A DNA stretch of 64,000 bases from Populus alba (GCF_005239225.2 NC_133297.1:9308392-9372391); one strand, 5' to 3'; positions 33,601 through 48,783 are shown, counted from the first letter of the stretch. The notes: generated from the sequence alone by a model not told the origin. Made by a program: numbers and translations.

Positions 33601-34054
33601 AATGGTGTTAGGCTCCAGTCAAATTAACCGCATGCCACCATGTGTCATTTAAATAAAGAAATTTAATTGAGAAAATATGTCATAAAGTTTTTACAAGTAA
33701 AATTATGCAGTAAAAATCTTAAACATCAAACTAATTATTTTTTCCCTTTTCACATTTTTTTCAAAAAAATATTCATAAACTTTAACCTGCTTTTGTCGTT
33801 AGGATCTGTCTCTCATATAATGTGTCTATAATGAAAAGAAAATATCATTCAAGTGGATTTAATCAAAGTGATTAGGCATTTAAACAGCTAGAAATTAATC
33901 TATTAACCAATAACCCAAATTTTCTTTATTTTTTTCATTTTTAAACATCATTATTAACATGCATGGTTGACAACTAGTTAGTGGTGAGAGTAAAGGCTTG
34001 ACTTTAGTGCAAACAAAGAGTAACATATTCCAAGCACATGGTTCCCGTAACTTT

Positions 34055-34215
34055 TCTTTCTGAATTTTAAATGTTTTTAAAAAATAGTTTTTATTTGAAA
34101 AAATATTAAAAAGATATTTCTGTATGTTTTTTATAATTTTAATTTATTAATTTTAAATATTATTTTAAATTTTTTTTTTAAAAAAACTAGAAGTTATTTT
34201 AAAAAACATTCTCCC
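34055..34215. repeat. AT-rich dispersed repeat upstream of the MSH6 pseudogene
   Basis: Block of the same style as the others, lying just upstream of the MSH6 promoter. The related block upstream of the intact copy is at about 56345-56512. Confidence 0.45.
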
Positions 34216-34294
34216 AACCTCAATCAACTCTTAGAAGCGCAGCGAACAAAGTAAGCTTTAAGCGCCCGACGCCCACAATCAATGATCGCCCAAA

Positions 34295-34302
34295 TTCCCG
34301 CC
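34295..34302 (+). promoter_or_regulatory. E2F-like site upstream of the MSH6 pseudogene
   Basis: TTCCCGCC lies about 130 bases before the ATG. The intact MSH6 promoter has two such sites; the second one is missing here. Confidence 0.5.
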
Positions 34303-34434
34303 ACATTTTAAAAACTCCACTCTCCACCTCTTTCGTTCTTCATCTTCCCACTTCATCTCATTTATTTTGCTCGCTCTCTGTGGTCAGTCTCTACCTCTCT
34401 CGAAGCCGCAAAAAATAAAATAAAGATTGAAAAA

Positions 34435-37400
34435 ATGGCACCGTCGCGTAAACAGAGCAACGGTAGTTCACCAATAGTAAATCCACAGCGCCAAATAACT
34501 GCCTTCTTCTCCAAGACGACGAAGACTCCTTCTCCATCTACTTCTCCCACGCTCTCTAAGAAGCAAATCCCTAAATCCTATACTAAACCTAACACTAGCC
34601 CTAGCTCTCGAACCCAAAGCCCTAGTTCTAGCCCAACTACTGCTTAGCCACTCCAATCTAAGCCTAAAAAACCCCTGCTAGTTATTGGACAAACTCCGTC
34701 ACCGTCTCCTTCAACAATTGGAGTGTATGGCAAAGAGGTGGTGGAGAGGAGGGTTTGGGTTTACGGCCCCTGGATAAGAGCTGGTACGAGGGTCGTGTCA
34801 AATCTTACGATGATGAATCGAAGAAGCATTTGATACAATATGATGATTCTGAAAAGGAATTGTTGGATTTGAGCAATGAGAAGATTGAGTGGGTAGAGCC
34901 ATGTGTTAAGAAATTTTAGAGGTTGCGCAGGGGTTCTTTGGGTTTTAGGAAGATTGTGCTTGAAGATGATGAGATGGAGAATGTCGAGGGCGATAATGGC
35001 GGTGCTGGTGGTGGTAGTGGTGGTGACGACTCGAGTGATGAAGATTGGGGAAAGAATGCTGAGAAGGATGTTAGCGAGGAGGAGGACGTTGATTTGATGG
35101 ATGAGGAAGAAGCGGATGATGGCAAGAAAGGAAAGAGAGGTGGGAAGGATTCGAGGAAAAGGAAAGCAAGTGGAGAAGGTGGAAAGTTGGATTCGGGAAA
35201 GAAGGGAAAGAAGGGAAAGAGTGGTGGGGATGCGAGTACGGGAGGAGTCACGGTTTCAGCTCAACAAGGAGAGTAAGTAATGTTTTTCCTTCTCTATTTG
35301 TTTGGGATAAGGAGGGTTGTTGGAAGAAATTTATGACATGGACTCATCACATTTTGTTTAGAAAAGCCTAAAAACACGTGCTGAAGTCAATAACAAAATG
35401 GGTATTGTTGGACAGGCTGGAAATACTGACTCGTTAGACATTACATGAGAATTTCTTTATGATTCGAAGCGCTTCCTTTTATTTGTAGTTTCTATCTGGA
35501 TATGTTTGTCTCTGCAATAGCATCTTCATTTATGCTATGATCACGGTTACTGCCAGGATAATTATTTTGCTACAGTAAATGTATGCTTCTATAAAAATTT
35601 TGAATAAAAGGAGCTAGAACAAGGTTTTACATTCCCATAAAAAGGGAAAAAATAACACTTAAGTCACGTATCAATCACTGTTGTTGAATTTGTGCATGTT
35701 TTACTGCAGATGGAGTTTTTAACGGCTTTGATAATGACTGATGCATCAGAAAGATTTAGCACGCGTGAAGCTGAAAAGTTTCCGTTTCGTGGACGGTAAG
35801 TTCTTATTGCAACAATGTGGTCCATATGCTCTAGTCTTCATTCATATCTATGATCGTACATCATTTTGAAGATAATGGAGAAACCATTCACTTCTTTCAG
35901 TGCATTGTCTGCCTGCGTTATTTTCATTTTTAACCCTTCTCGCGCATGTGAATCTCATGTTTTAGGCCCACTGATGTACATCTTGATGTAGTGAGGTCAA
36001 CCCAGCAAAATAACTAAGTAAATTAATAAAGAACACAGTAAATAGTTGATGAAGCTCCAGCTGTTTGTTGTTTTGAATGAAGCATCACCCTTGATTGCTA
36101 CTTGCCTTGATTCTGAAACAGAGAACGCAGGGATGCAAAGAGAAGGCGTCCTGGAGATGTAGATTATGATCCCAGGACTCTATACTTGCCCGCTGAGTTT
36201 GCAAAGAGTTTAACAGGTGGCCAGGTAGGGGCTTTCATACACTGATTGGTTTGAAACTATCTTCTTGAATTTCGTTGTTTGTTATGTGCAGAGACAATGG
36301 TGGGAGTTTAAGTCAAAGCACATGGATAGGTTTTGTTTTTCAAGGTATGTGCATAAGTCAGATGGATTTCATACATTCATCAAATCTCTCTTTACTGGGT
36401 TCTGCCTAATAATAATTATATCATTTCTGCTGGTGCAGATGGGCAAATTTTATGAGCTCTTTGAAATGGATGCCCATGTAGGAGCTAAAGAACTAGATTT
36501 GCAATATATGAAGGTAGGATTCATTAAGTGCTAACGATCATGAATACTATCTTTTGGACTCTGCTGTCTTTGTTGACTCTTTCTCAATGCAATCATTTAA
36601 TCAGAAGGCATCAAAATTGGCCTGAGGCATTTGTCTTCTATTCTTGGTTACATATTTTGGAATTTATTTGTTTCTTTGGATTTTGAATCAAGTTTGTTAT
36701 ATGATTCCTTCTTGGATTCTTAGGGAGAACAACCTCACTGTGGCTTTCCAGAGAAGAACTTCTCTTTGAATGTGGAGAAATTGGCTAGAAAGTTTGGCCT
36801 GTACTTATTTTCTCCTTTTTCTATTTAGCCTCATTTGTTTCTCCAATGAAATTTAACAAGCTGCCTGGAAGAGCTGGGTTATCGAGTTCTTGTTGTAGAG
36901 CAGACAGAAACACCTGAACAGTTAGAGCTTCGTCGCAAAGAGAAAGGTTCTAAAGACAAGGTCTGAATTTATTTCACGTCTCTGAAATTTTTACCTGGGA
37001 ATTTCATCTTCCATTGTTATTCAACATTTGATTGAGTGGACTGCTCTGTTATTTGTTGATGATCAACCCGCAGTCATTTTAGGACCATGTTTAAATCAGA
37101 TTCAGAAACCACTTGAAACTTAGTCTAGATGTTAACACTAATCACATGTTGGATTACTTGTCTTAATAATTTTTTTTACGATGTTCTAGGCATTCTCTTG
37201 TTAGTTTCTTTCATCCCAAGCTTCGACAATTATTTCCCATTTGTTTAGGTTGTAAAACGTGAAATATGTGCGGTGATTACAAAAGAAACACTAAGGGGGA
37301 CATTGCTTAGATTTGCAAAATTTGATTCCCTTCCTTGCTCTGATTTCTAAGAGGTTGCTAAGAAACCATACATGATTCTCATGCTGCTGCCCTGGAGAAC

Positions 37401-39053
37401 CTTAAGATTTTTTAGAATAGCAGAAATGGAGACACTTCAGGGTAAGGGTGTCATATGCTCTTAAATATGCCAAAAAAAATTTCTCCTGAAAATTGTTTAA
37501 GGTATTTTGTTATCTATGAAGGGCGCTGTATGCGCAATTGAATCATTGTGTGACGGCATTTGGAAAGAGGTTGCTGAAAACATGGCTAGCAAGACCATTA
37601 TACCATTTGGAATCAATTAAAGATCGTCAGGATGCTGTAGCAGGTCTGCGGGTAAGTTTCCTGTAAGTATTCATTTTCTAGCATGAGATGTTTTGCTGGG
37701 TGAACTTTATATATATATAATTGGAATTTTAGACCTTGGTGAACAATTCCAAAGCCTCTAATGCTTGAACTAAAAGTTAGAGTATATGGATTGATGATTT
37801 ATTTTGAGGAAAGTGTCAATTAGCTATCATATGCCAGTTTTTCCATTTGAAAATCAACGGGCTGTGTATTAATGAAAAACCTAAAACAGTAATACTGTTT
37901 TGATTCCCAAATAAATTTGTGGCTACTATCATTGGCATGGTTCATTCCCTTTTCTCTTTCCATTTTCTTTTTCCACATTTTTCAAAAAAATGGATTTCTT
38001 AAGGTCTTCATTGTTGTTTGCAAAACTTGAAATCTCGGGCTTGCAGCTATGATGTTGCAGGTTCAAGGCTTGAAAGCAGCCACTTCTAGCAAAATTGCAT
38101 AAGGGCAGGACTGTTTTGAAATGGTCCCTTCAAAGTTTATACTTTGATGGGACCATAAATATCTTTTGGTTTTCAAAGTCCAAGGAGTATGGAGTGCTTT
38201 TCTCCATATGATTAAGTGCTCTCGTAATTTTTCAAGTTTTATTTTTGAGTTGAATATTTTGATCTCTTCAATTTTCTGCCAGATAGTTGCATTTCTTTTT
38301 TATTTTTCGTTCTCTAACCAGCTAATTGCTGTTTGAGTTTGCATTCTGATATCATAGCTAACTTTCAGGGGGTAAATCAACCCATGATGGTTGAATTTCA
38401 AAAGGTGTTGTCCGGGCTTCCAGACATTGAGTGGCTGCTTGTGCGCATATTTTCTACCAGGTAAGGATAAGAAGGAATTAAGCTTGCATCAAATGTATTT
38501 TTCTAGCATCATGCAAGTACTGAGCTTCATGTAAATACGTTTCTTGTGCATTATTTTTATTGAAAAACAGCGAAGCCAATGGAAGAAATGCAAATAAAGT
38601 AGTTTTATATGAGGATGCAGCAAAAAAGCAGCTTCAGGAGCTTATATCCGCTCTACGTGGCTGTGAATTAGTGGCCCAAGCATGTTAGGAGCGATTCTTT
38701 GGGAAAGGGTGCATTTGTCCCAAATGACATTAGTATTGGTGGTGCTTGGTGTGCCAGCTTTATCCTTCTCACTGGTCCTAACATGGGTGGAAAATCTACA
38801 CTTCGGCAAGTTTGTTTGGCTGTGATTCTGACCCAGGTAAATTATCTATCCTTCAAAATATATGTTTTGCCTGGTAACCATCCACATTCTCCATCTTTGA
38901 TTTTTTTTCCACAGATTGGAGCCGATGTCCCTGCTGAAAAGCTTTGAGTTGTCTCCTGTTGACTGCATCTTTGTCAGAATGGGTGCAAAAGATCATATAT
39001 GGCAGGCGAGAGTACATTTTTGACAGAGCTTTCAGAAACCGCATTGATGCTGG
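34435..39053 (+). pseudogene. MSH6: MSH6 pseudogene (copy A)
   Basis: Collinear with the intact MSH6 at 56785-63818 but clearly dead. Lesions in order: TAG at 34645-34647 in the linker; a one-base loss near 34763; TAG at 34917-34919; a 14-base loss near 35259; an 8-base loss in exon 2 near 35733; a one-base loss in exon 4 near 36328; loss of the exon 7 acceptor near 36874; a deletion fusing exon 8 to the end of exon 9 near 37295; TAA at 37348-37350; a deletion fusing exon 12 to exon 16 near 38686; an in-frame codon loss after the Walker A motif (GPNMGGKST is still readable); and opposite one-base shifts near 38938 and 38998. The last exons (Walker B, helix-turn-helix) are absent because the duplication break at about 39220 cut them off. 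PIP-box words remain in exon 1. Confidence 0.95.
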
Positions 39054-39218
39054 TGAGTTTTCTTAGTAATTTTGAAGCATTTCATTTAAGAGAAAGGGTC
39101 ACGGTCCCTATGACTGTCCCAGTTTATAAATGTGGCTGAATCGATGATTTATAGGAGGATGTTTGTGATTGTGAGTAAAGTGCCCAAGTTTATGCAGCTT
39201 TTCCTGTAAAATTGAAAT

Positions 39219-39290
39219 AGCAACATAGAAATCAAATAAAAAAATATATGAAACTTTCAACTAGTCCAATATTGAATATCCAGGTTGTTA
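39219..39290. other. Junction between the MSH6 pseudogene and the CKI1 copy B block
   Basis: Similarity to the MSH6 intron (about 63985 in copy B) ends near 39219. Similarity to the CKI1 downstream flank (19588 onward in copy A) begins at 39291 with AGGAAATCAGGTAAAGTG. The roughly 70 bases between match neither side and look like filler. The following stretch, 39291-39724, is the CKI1 3' flank. Confidence 0.75.
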
Positions 39291-39724
39291 GGAAATCAGG
39301 TAAAGTGCCGGAATCTAGAACTGAAATAAAAGTTGGCAAAAAACAAGACTCCAGGAGAACCATTTAGTATTAAATAAACCGAACAACGAATGATGAGCAG
39401 AGTCATTCACGATTAAAAAAGAACAAAGTTATAATGCAAAATCATCTACCCTTTCAACTCCCATGCTAAACTATCATAAACTACATTGCTTTTACGGGGA
39501 GTACTGTTATCTTACTTAAAATATTTTTACTGAAAAATCTCAACCATTGGATTTATAAAGTCCACTCATTCAATGCATGAAATTTTTAGAACTACTTTTG
39601 AAAAGGATATACGGTAAGGTTAGCATTACTTCTAGGATAAATTAGTACAAGCTCATTTTCCATGCATGCATTAATCTAATGTTTAGAAGCAATACAAAAT
39701 TACAATGAAGATACATTAAAGGGA

Positions 39725-42700
39725 TTAAAGATGCATTCTTTTTCGTTGAATGTTTCTGATGGTCTCCTCCAGCTGTTCCATATTGATTTTTTTATTCACT
39801 CGGCCATCTGTTCCAGCCTCCTCCATCTTCTTACCTTCACCTCCTGAGTTATCTGCTGAGAATGCTAAGATAGGGATGTGAACGCCATAAAACTTCTCCT
39901 CTTTTCTTATCTGTCTTGTTGCTTCACACCCGTCCATTTTTGGCATCTGTTGAATACAAGATATTACAACATGGTTAGCGTAAACTTTATCATAAAATAA
40001 AAATTATTTACATGAACCAAGTTTAAGTGGCAACATATTTCCCCATGATCTTCCATCATGTATACTAGTTGCAAGAACTAATAAATCATTTAGCTGTCTA
40101 AACTCACATCCATAGCCTTCTCCCCATTTTATCCTAAAAAAAAAAAAAGCAAACTGACAATATAATGTTTGGGGGAAAACATTATATTGTTGTTAGACAG
40201 CAACAATGCGTACTGCTTTATTTCGTGAGATTTGCAGAAACTTCTAGTCAACCACTTAATTACTAGCCTGTTTTAAGTTTATTGTTAGGTGCTATTGTTG
40301 TTTGTTTTAAGAAAATAAAAGATAAGTAGGCATTTTTAGCAAAGAAAACAATTGATAACAACATGAAAGTAGTGAGATTCATTTCTTTACCTCGCAATCC
40401 ATTAATATATAGTCATAAGGAAGCACAATAGAGTGGTTATGTTCCCTTTGGTTGTGTAGACCTATGCGAACTAGTTGGAAAGCTTCCTCCCCATTTTCAC
40501 AAACCTCAACAGTTGCACCATGCCCTTTAAGAATGTGCCTGGTCACTCTGCGGGATATTTCATTATCATCAGCGACCAAGAATTTCAAACCGCTTAAGGA
40601 TTTGTCTTTGCTTAGATTACCACGTGCTTCTTGGATCTCTGATGATTTAACTGGTAGCCTTTCAGTTGGAGACTGTCTTGATTTGGATCTAACATGAGAA
40701 TGATCTGGATCATCTAACAAAGGATTCTTCCTATTTTTTTCATTTTTTGAAGTGCTTTCTGCTTGGATTGCACTCTCTCTCTTTGATCTGGAAATAAGTC
40801 CATGACCCCCGAATTCAGGTAGAAGTCGAATCACTTGATACAAGCGAGAACCATGAAATGGTTTCAACAAAATGTCATCCCGTGGATCGATCAAGTCCTG
40901 TTCAAAGCCTCTCAAATTAATACTTCGTGAAGTTGGTTTATCCAACCAAACAACTTTGCAGCAACTGCTATGAAGGTCTTTTTTAAATTCAGCAACAACT
41001 CTACAAAGTTCCTGAAATGGTCCAGCACCAGCATCAATCACAAGCAATACAAAGCCTGGTGCACCTCTAAGATTATTGCTTCTACTTGTGGATGGTTTTT
41101 GATGTATCCCGTCCATGGAACTTAAAGGCACATCCTTCATTGATCTAGAGTTAAAATGGTCACTTCTTAAGCCCAAATCAGATTTTCCTGAAGAACTATG
41201 TGGTGAAACATTCTGCTTGGCTTTTATCCTCTTTAGGGTAGAGTGAAGATGCTCCCATTGCTTCACAGATGATACTTTTATCCCCAAACCTTTTATGTAT
41301 TTCTGTGAACTTCTTTGCCGCTCTTCATTTTGAATCAATAGAACAACATGGGATCCTTCAATCTTGGGACTAGAACTAAGTATAGACAGCCTGGGACTAG
41401 GGGTGCGAATCACTAGGCCTGGAGAAGGAGTTTGAATAGTCAGCTTCGAATAGTTAAGTTCACCATCAGGCATGGAATCACCTTCAATATCAACTTTAGC
41501 ATTTTGGATATCTGTTGAAGGTATCTCGCATATGTCAAGGAAAACATTGAACTTGAAGCAAGTTCCCTTCTCGCCATTTTCTTTATTCATGATTCCTATT
41601 TCTCCTCCCATTAGACGCACCTGGTGAAAATTATTTAACAAAGGTTGATCGAAGAAATATAATCAAAAGCATAAACAAGAATGGAACATGTTTTGAGGAT
41701 TTAAATAGGCTTTGGTGCTTAATGTGCTATAAAAAAACTACTAGTTAATTTGTGCAAAAGTTGAGTACGTACCAAAGATTGAACGATGCCAAGTCCTAAG
41801 CCAGTTCCTCCTTGTCCAAGAGCTGTTTCTTTGACTTGAACAAAATTCTCAAACACTGATTTTTGATTTTCTCTCGGAATTCCTTTACCTGTATCATTCA
41901 CCTCAAATACAAATTCCATAGAGCTTTGTTTTGGCTTCATTGCATTAAATTCTTTTTTGTTCTTGGAAAAAAGGCATGAAAAACATCTCCACAAACCATT
42001 CTGATTGGAAGCGATTATCTTGTTCTCTAAACTGGGTTTTTGAGTCCAGGCTCGAACTGATACGTGCCCCTCAAATGTAAACTTAACAGCATTGCTAAGT
42101 AAATTGCACAGGACCTGCTTTAGTTTTCCCCTGTCGCCTTTCACTCGAGAATGTTTGAGAATGGAACCATCATAGGGGTCCAACACCACATCTACACCTT
42201 TTTTCATGCCCACAGGATGATACAAATCAACTGCATCTTCAAGAAGCTTGGCTAAATCAAATTCTTCTTCTTCAAGTTGCATTTTGCCGGCTTCAATTTT
42301 GCTGGTATCAAGAATAGAATTCAACAAACCTGTACAGGTAAGAAATTTAAATTATTAAAGAGAAGATTCTATTTAAAAAACTATAATTATAATGTGCTAA
42401 AAAGATTAGTCCATATATAAGCTTACCTACTAGGTCCTTTGTGCAACCATCCATTTGTTGTAAATTTGTGTCTAACTCGGAATCTGCATGCACTTCTGCA
42501 TAACATATCTCTATCAAACCAGTAATGCCTGCTAAAGCCGCTCGAATGTCATGGCTAGCACTAGCAAATGCAAGACTCTTATTCATACTCTTTCGTTCTG
42601 CTTGTTGCGTTGCTTCCATTTGCTTTATTAGTGTTGAACACAAGTGCATTTCCCTTCTTGTAGACCTAACCACTAGCACTATGAAAGTAACAATCGAAAC

Positions 42701-44381
42701 GAAAATTGCAGCAATCATTATTATGAATAAAATGAGGGATATTTTGATGCTCTTTTTAACACTTCTCGCTAGTCCATTGTATGGGAAAGCCAACGCATAT
42801 ACCTGCAATCCAGATTCCCATAAATTGTATGAATTTAGAAAGCAGTTATCAATAAAATTCAAATTAATCTATGAGCCAATCTTGCATGAATGATTTTTAA
42901 GCGACAACCACAGATGAAAAACTTGAATTTTATGATCTCTAAATGAAAACACAGCAGTATACCATAACAAAGTGACCATAAAGTAACTTGTGACTAAAAA
43001 CTTATTCAGACACTCATTGCAAAGATGCATACTTTCAAGAATAATACATACCAATTGCACTCCCACAATTTCAACCTGGGAGCAGAAAACTCTGTACTTT
43101 GCTTCCTCAAGGTACAACACTGAATCTTCTAGGTTGCCATTGTTCGGCATGCATGAAACATTTCCAACGTGATCAATTTGATCAGCATTTAGTTTTGTCA
43201 TGTATAGAGAAACTGAATTTTTCTTTATCATAATTTGAGTGTTAGGCAGTCCTCCTACAAGAACTTTGCCGGATTGGGTAGCCAAGTACAAGCTCCCACC
43301 ATAAAGTTCTATGTTGTTGAAGAAACTAGTTAATGCTTTAGCTGAAAACCCTAAAGAAAGGACTCCTTGTCCATGTAAACTAACTGTGTTAAGGAATAGA
43401 GGATCTTGAGCACTGTTCCATCCACTCTCAAATGATGCATACCCTTGACTACTATTTAATGCTTGCTCAATCCAACTTGCATTAGTTGTAATAAAAGGAA
43501 GGGATTTAACTGCATCTTCATATACTCTTCCTGTGTCTGAATCTACAGGTTGTCTATACCAAGAAAAGTTCCTCGCATTTGATGCTGTAGAGTTAGAGTA
43601 CATAGCAAATGTTTGGTTGCCTTCATAATAGTATGAGAAGAAAGGACCTCCCAATCCAATATATGAAATCTGCGATATGAAAGGAATTATTGAAAATGCT
43701 TGAAACAACGAGGGAGCTACCTGCAGACAAAAGGAGAAGAACAAAAACTGAACTTAGCACTATTAATGGTAAATTACCCCTCTTTGTAACATTATTATTA
43801 CAAATACTAGTAACTTCTAAAGTATATTAATTGAGTATGGACACAAACCTTATTCTCAACATCATATGATGAGAGTACTTTGCTTCCATTGATGGAGGAA
43901 CTCATAACTCTTGCTAAATTTATTGCAGATGAGTTTATGGGGTGCAAATATTTAGCTACGTTCTCAATTTCAGACAACAATCCAGATTGAACAACATGGA
44001 CGTTGAAATCTATGTGCTTCTTCATATGTTTGATCATGTTATACCACCATGGTACCGCTACACAAGGGAGTAGCAAAACTCCAATTGCCTGCATTTAAGT
44101 TTGTACAAACCTTGATTGCAATTCCGAATACATGAAAAGGAACATACTAATTACTAAAAAAATATTAGTTCAAAACCCACTTTAGAATAGGTGATTATCA
44201 TCGAAGAAATTAAATATTTTCATCATTATATTTTAGGCATATAATAATAATCTACGTTGAAAATCAAACTAATAAAAGAATTTTGCATGCAAGTACGTAG
44301 TTTTATTAAAATGAACAAGTGTAGTACCAGGATGATGAAGATGAGAACAGGCCTTGACGCTATCAATGAGCTGAGCTTCAT
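39725..44381 (-). CDS. CKI1: Hybrid histidine kinase CKI1, copy B
   Basis: Seven exons (44328-44381, 43849-44088, 43052-43720, 42427-42802, 41773-42329, 40391-41620, 39725-39946) join in frame to 1,115 residues. All splice sites and key residues match copy A: His405 in SHDIRAALAG, N, G1 and G2 boxes, and the receiver Asp in LMDCE. It is 37 codons shorter because an in-frame stretch of exon 6, in the variable linker before the receiver (after SAIQA), is missing. One receiver word differs (VADDNE for VVDDNE), and the last exon differs by a single residue. Upstream, similarity to copy A ends only about 80 bases before the ATG and a broken, inverted PPR fragment follows. Any promoter must therefore be new. 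The protein looks functional; whether it is expressed is unknown. Confidence 0.93.
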
Positions 44382-44478
44382 TGGATTTTGTAGATGTAAT
44401 CAAACAAGGCTGAAATGAACGCTCTGCATCCATGAAAACCATAGAGAATCAAATCAATAATATTTCCACAAATATAGA

Positions 44479-45704
44479 GTGGCTAGACAGTTTGAGACTA
44501 TGATGTCAATGCTGCAGTTTACACATGTTTGATGACAGGGTATGGGAATCATAAGAGGATGGACATGGTTTATGAATTGTTGAAGGAGATGAAAGAAAAG
44601 GGCTGCCCACCTGATGGGAAAACCTATAATGCCCTTATCAAGTTGATGACCAGCCAGAGAATGCCAGATGATGCCAAGAAGATGATTCAAAATGGAATTG
44701 AACCTTTAATCCACTCTTACAATATGATCATGAAATCTTACTTTCAAATAAGAAACTATGAAATGGAGAAGAAAATATGACAGACGAAGAGAATAGAGCA
44801 GCAGAAGATGGTGAATTAATTCTCTCTTATTGATATATAAAATGAGATGTAAGCACACACAATACAACTTGTGCAGGATGTAATTATATATATAAGAAAA
44901 GGAGTAACTATTAACTTTCCATAGTTGTATTTGTTTCTATAGTTACAGGATTTCGTCATTATGGAGGCTGATTTGCATCCAGCTAGTTTCCATATATGGT
45001 GGGTTTCCATTCTGGAGTGTAGTAGCTGTTGGAGTAGGATTTCTTGATTATGGAGGTTGATTTGTCTCTGATTTGCTTTCAACTGTAATTTCCATGTATG
45101 GTGGGTTGCCATTCTGGAGTGTAGTAGCCGTTGGAGTATTTTCCCTACAATCTTGGATGTTGGCGTGACAGGAGTTGATCAAGATTTGGTTAGAGGATGC
45201 TGTGATGCTGCTGCTGCTTTGGTGATGCTGCTGTTGCTGTTGCAGAGTTTTGATTTATGAAGCTGCATAGAGATGAAGCTGTTTTGCTTGCTGCTGCTGC
45301 TGTTGTACTGCTAATAAATGGGTCATGCAATTTGGGATGAGATGAGTAAGAAGGGCTTTTGCCCTGATGATAACTCCTACACTGTTTTCATTGGAGGGCT
45401 TATAAGTCAGGGTAGATCTGAAGAGGCATGCAAATATCTGGAGGAGATGATAGAAAAGGGAATGAAAGGTCCTCAACTAGACTACAACAAATTTGCCGCT
45501 GATTTCTCCCGAGCTGGGAAGCCTGTTTTACTTGAGGAGTTAGCTCAAAAAATGAAGTTCTCTGGCAAGTTTGAAGTCTCTAATGTGTTTGCCAGGTGGG
45601 CTGAGATGATGAAGAAGAGAGTTAAGAGAAGAGAACCTGGTAATAGAAAGTGTACTCAACTTGCCCGTGACCAACGGTACTCTTTTTATGAGATGGATGG
45701 ATGA
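44479..45704 (+). pseudogene. Broken, inverted PPR gene fragment (copy B, 3' part)
   Basis: The orientation is opposite to the PPR gene of copy A. It starts in the repeat word ARQFETMMSM, then jumps (near 44513) to AVYTCLMTGYG, deleting about 175 codons. It runs on with a four-codon loss (MPDDA-KKM), is split by a 555-base insertion at 44766-45320, and resumes as GHAIWDEMSKKGFCP to the native C-terminus (YSFYEMDG). With no start and a disrupted frame, it is a pseudogene. Confidence 0.93.
44766..45320. mobile_element. Insertion with 5-base target duplication inside the PPR fragment
   Basis: AAATG is present on both sides (44761-44765 and 45316-45320), and copy A has it once at the same codon (TATGAAATGGGCC), so this is a clean insertion. 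The insert has two imperfect copies of a unit of about 88 bases (TATGGAGG.TGATTTG ... TGGAGTGTAGTAGC.GTTGGAGTA), at about 44959 and 45048, and a CTG-rich end (45200-45310). The other end, read on the minus strand, resembles a retrotransposon LTR tail (ATATATCAATAAGAGAGAATT). The outer ends are not TG...CA, so I cannot assign a class; it has no intact protein. Confidence 0.7.
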
Positions 45705-47937
<2,233 letters not shown>

Positions 47938-48002
47938 TGTTGCTGCTGCGGCTGCTGGTGGTCTTCAATAACACTAACTCTAAAATCCTGCCATTGCTGC
48001 CG

Positions 48003-48157
48003 TGGCTTTCATGACCTCAAAGAACTTGATTGCATCAGACCTCTTTTTACTCCTTAACAACCCTTCAAGCATAATATTATGGGTGACAATATCAGGCTCA
48101 AACCCTTCATCAAGCATCTCGTTCCAAATCCTCCAACACCCACTCTATATTTGTGAG
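48003..48157 (-). pseudogene. Internal PPR fragment embedded upstream of the DIM1 pseudogene
   Basis: Matches copy-A bases 15031-15160 (reverse-strand words ILPDIV/THNIMLEGLLRSKKRSDAIKFFEVMKA) plus a short piece from about 15322-15347, with the interval between them deleted. About 60 bases of unmatched filler (47945-48002) separate it from the DIM1 start. Confidence 0.88.
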
Positions 48158-48159
48158 CA

Positions 48160-48783
48160 AAAGAGAGGTTCTGCCAAGGAAACGAAGGAAAAGGAAGATA
48201 AATTAGCTGGCTTAATGACATTTTCAGTTCATGAATTTTTAGTTTGTTTTGGCTATTTTTTTTTTCATTTAAATATTTATAATTTCATTAAAAACCATAT
48301 TTTTTTGAAAAAATTACTCTTAATATATTAGAATTACCTATTATAGTTTAAGAAATTATCATTTATGTCTTGAACTCTAAACACGTGTTAAATACTATCT
48401 TTGTAATTTTCCTAAGACTCGAAAAAATACGAGCATGAAAGTTGATTCTAGTCGAATGAAACAAAAACTCATCAATTATAATAATAAATGCTATGACATA
48501 CAATCTTGTCCATTAGCACAAATATAAATAAATTCTCTTAATATCCACTTCACATCTTATCTTAATATCCTACCTTATATGACTAGTGTACATTCAATGG
48601 CTTTGATGCACCGCCAGATAAAGTCCATTCAGGTTTGTTCTCACACAAATTCAGTACTGAACCCAGCCACTCGTTCAGAATCGACCCAGTTAACTCGTTA
48701 AGAGGTCATCCAAGAATCTGACTACATATCATTTTTCATTTCTTTTTTTTTTCCTCTATGAAATGCAATGCCATTGAAGCTAT
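48160..48783. other. Inverted, shortened copy of the DNA between BRWD and DIM1
   Basis: Reverse complement of about 8730-9960 with large internal deletions. It ends near 48783 at TTGAAGCTATA, where it joins the PPR 5' fragment. Confidence 0.8.

Noticed and set aside
34916..35251. Long minus-strand frame rich in Ser, Pro and Phe over MSH6 exon 1 (also 57144-57611)
   Set aside because: Mirror of the acidic/Lys-rich MSH6 linker codons (GAT/GAA/AAG); a shadow frame.
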